A stretch of DNA of 64,000 bases from an uncultured Pelagibacteraceae bacterium (GTDB lineage Bacteria; Pseudomonadota; Alphaproteobacteria; Pelagibacterales; Pelagibacteraceae): contig CACDWM010000001.1 in NCBI GenBank assembly GCA_902556505.1, forward strand, positions 1 to 64,000, read 5' to 3'. A model generated the notes under the pieces. It saw only the letters and a program-made list of their open reading frames with translations, made no database searches and was not told where the DNA came from. Numbering within the stretch: the first letter of the stretch is position 1; each line of letters starts with the position of its first letter. A program made the position numbers and the translations under genes. Shown piece by piece: positions 62,548 to 64,000 of this stretch.

Positions 62548-63405
62548 TTATTTTTTATTTATTAATTCACTAATAAAATTTTCACCGTAACCGTCATCAA
62601 CAGCTTTTTGAAAATAATTTTTATTTACTTCAGCAACTTTTTCAGCTTCAGGAAAATCTTTTAACAAGTCTTGAATATAAGTTAAATCCTTTACAGAATT
62701 ACTTGCCGTAAATTTAAATCCAGTAAAATCACCTTTTAACAGATTGTCAAAAACTCTATTGAGTGCTACAGAATTTCCAGAACCAAGTTTTGCAACGTCA
62801 AATACTTTTTTTAAATCTAAATCCATTTCTGTAGCACTTTTAGCCAAATGATTAACTAATGCAGCATTTCCAAGGGATAAAAAATTATTTAAAAGCTTAG
62901 ATTTTGCACCCATACCAACAGGTCCAAAATGAAAATATTCTTTACAGAAAAAATTAAAGTATGGCTCAGCCATTTTAAAATTTTCATCTGATGCTCCAAC
63001 AATACCCCCTAGTATACCTTGCTCAGCTTGAACGGGTCCTCCCATTACAGGACATTCAACATAATTAATTTTTTTTGCTTTGAATATTTCCTCTGTTTCC
63101 ATTGAGCCAGTTTTGTTGTGAGTAGTGATATCAATAATTAAAGTTTTACTATCTAAAATATCAGATATTTTTTCAGAAATTAATTTTGCTATAGGAGTGT
63201 TGGTAACACACATAAACATTGCATCTAAATTTTTACTAGAAAAATCTTCAAAAGATTTTACTTCTTCAGCTCCATCGCTAACAATTTTCTCAATTGGTTT
63301 TCTATTTTTATTAGCAATTACAAAGAGTTTATTTTTGTGTTTTAAAATATTTTTAGCTATTCCATAGCCCATATATCCAACACCAATAAAACCTATATTT
63401 TTCAT
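62548..63405 (-). CDS. Beta-hydroxyacid dehydrogenase (3-hydroxyisobutyrate dehydrogenase family)
   Basis: 285 aa. Rossmann site GFIGVGYMGYG (4-14), substrate motif CPVMGGPVQAEQGILGG (near 117-133), catalytic Lys in GAKSKLLNNFLSLGN (near 168) and C-terminal DLTYIQDLLKD. NAD-dependent oxidation of a 3-hydroxyacid such as 3-hydroxyisobutyrate, tartronate semialdehyde or 3-hydroxypropionate. The last could matter if acrylate is metabolised here; substrate not readable. Confidence 0.9.
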   Translation of the reverse strand: MKNIGFIGVGYMGYGIAKNILKHKNKLFVIANKNRKPIEKIVSDGAEEVKSFEDFSSKNLDAMFMCVTNTPIAKLISEKISDILDSKTLIIDITTHNKTGSMETEEIFKAKKINYVECPVMGGPVQAEQGILGGIVGASDENFKMAEPYFNFFCKEYFHFGPVGMGAKSKLLNNFLSLGNAALVNHLAKSATEMDLDLKKVFDVAKLGSGNSVALNRVFDNLLKGDFTGFKFTASNSVKDLTYIQDLLKDFPEAEKVAEVNKNYFQKAVDDGYGENFISELINKK

Positions 63406-63419
63406 TTAAACCTCACTAT

Positions 63420-64000
63420 TTAACTTTTTTTACCTTCTGTTCTTATGAACATAATACCAAAAACAATAATTCCTATCACCCCAACAATTTTATTATAATC
63501 AAACGGTACGCCGAAAATTAAGAAATTAATAATTGTAGACCAAACTAATTGAGAATATTGAAAATTAGTTACAAATGACAAGTTAGAAAGTTGTATTGCA
63601 TATATAATTAAAGAATGACTTACAAAACCTGCCACACCTAGAATTACCAAATAAAGCCAAAAGATATTCTTCTCTAATGGTACCCAATTAAAAAATATAA
63701 AAATACTAAAAATTATTGCACCTAAAATTGAAGTATAAAATATAGCAGCAAATGGATCGTTATCGCCTGATACAACTTTGGTAAAAAATTGATAAAGAGC
63801 CCAACAAATTGGAGGAACAATAGGGAATATTAAATCTAAACTAAATATTCTCATACTTGGACCTAGCGAATAAACAATCGAGCCAAAGCTTAATAACATT
63901 AAAAGTATACCCTTGGTACTTAATATATCTTTTAAAAAGTATGCTGAAAGTAACGAGACGATCAAAGGAGCTGTAAAGAAAACAACATAAATATCTACCA
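63420..64000 (-). CDS. EamA/DMT-family permease (5' end cut by window)
   Basis: The frame stays open through base 64000 on the minus strand; the residues before the TTG at 63965 (YVVFFTAPLIVSLLSAYF) match the FFTAPL block at the end of the first EamA repeat, so the start lies to the right. The second repeat is complete: FPIVPPICWALYQFF, LGVAGFVSHSLIIYAI and the final GVIGIIVFGIMFI. Substrate unknown. Confidence 0.88.
   Translation of the reverse strand, partial: VDIYVVFFTAPLIVSLLSAYFLKDILSTKGILLMLLSFGSIVYSLGPSMRIFSLDLIFPIVPPICWALYQFFTKVVSGDNDPFAAIFYTSILGAIIFSIFIFFNWVPLEKNIFWLYLVILGVAGFVSHSLIIYAIQLSNLSFVTNFQYSQLVWSTIINFLIFGVPFDYNKIVGVIGIIVFGIMFIRTEGKKS

Noticed and set aside
1-64000. tRNA, rRNA, insertion sequences, prophage, CRISPR, toxin-antitoxin or restriction genes
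   Set aside because: None seen on reading both strands; no transposase, integrase or regularly spaced repeats.

Overview
The window looks like a chromosomal segment of a SAR11-clade (Pelagibacterales) alphaproteobacterium. The support is low GC with A/T-rich third positions, protein-coding genes packed almost without spacers (many TAATG or ATGA stop/start overlaps, several convergent genes touching or overlapping, no non-coding gap above 300 bp), and a gene set typical of that group: betaine-type ABC transport, trimethylamine monooxygenase, heterotetrameric sarcosine oxidase, betaine-homocysteine methyltransferase, dimethylglycine dehydrogenase-type flavoproteins and ETF/ETF-QO. I found no rRNA, tRNA, insertion sequence, prophage or CRISPR array. 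The assignment to SAR11 is inference from gene content and composition, not from a marker gene.

Layout. 1-7636 (+): end of a betaine-type binding protein with a terminator, a MORN-repeat protein, an unknown membrane protein, betaine-type ATPase, a fused double permease, glycerol kinase and glycerol-3-phosphate dehydrogenase. 7641-12669: trimethylamine monooxygenase (-), iron alcohol dehydrogenase and a glutamine amidotransferase (+), formate-THF ligase (-). 12800-17906 (+): soxBDAG. 17917-26949: mixed housekeeping and unknown genes, including an EamA permease, an Asp/Glu racemase-family protein, a cold-shock protein, purEK, an M19 dipeptidase, and an unusual three-gene set of a 553-aa unknown, a 203-aa unknown and a 55-aa double-CxxC protein. 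27105-31189 (-): binding protein, permease, MTHFR-like and a GcvT-fold putative demethylase. 31462-44736 (+): a long methyl-osmolyte operon (Rieske oxygenase, bhmT, two methyltransferases around a DMGDH-like protein, a DddP-like M24 protein, small kinase, nucleotidylyltransferase, 2OG-oxygenase-like protein, crotonase, CoA-binding protein, MFS carrier, flavin reductase). 44794-50571 (+): second DMGDH-like protein, etfBA, ETF-QO. 50572-54001: DUF2237-like, hisI, folE, acuI-like, LysR. 54053-58109 (+): Fur-like operators and a ferric-iron ABC transporter with an interposed small Cys protein. 58122-64000: azlCD, ETHE1-like hydrolase, c- and b-type cytochromes, an unknown protein, a hairpin-rich non-coding stretch, a beta-hydroxyacid dehydrogenase and the end of an EamA permease.

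How it fits together. Two betaine-type uptake systems feed a demethylation ladder. The first methyl group can leave through BhmT, possibly the Rieske oxygenase or the GcvT-fold enzyme. DMGDH-like flavoproteins and sarcosine oxidase take the later ones. Reduced flavin from the dehydrogenases can drain through EtfAB and ETF-QO to quinone, and C1 units go to tetrahydrofolate (MTHFR-like, Fhs). The parts I consider least explained are the GcvT/MTHFR pair, the DddP-like/kinase/nucleotidylyltransferase/oxygenase run, the RBS-occluding element at 31398-31461, the 23972-26407 gene set, and the hairpin-rich gap at 62264-62547.
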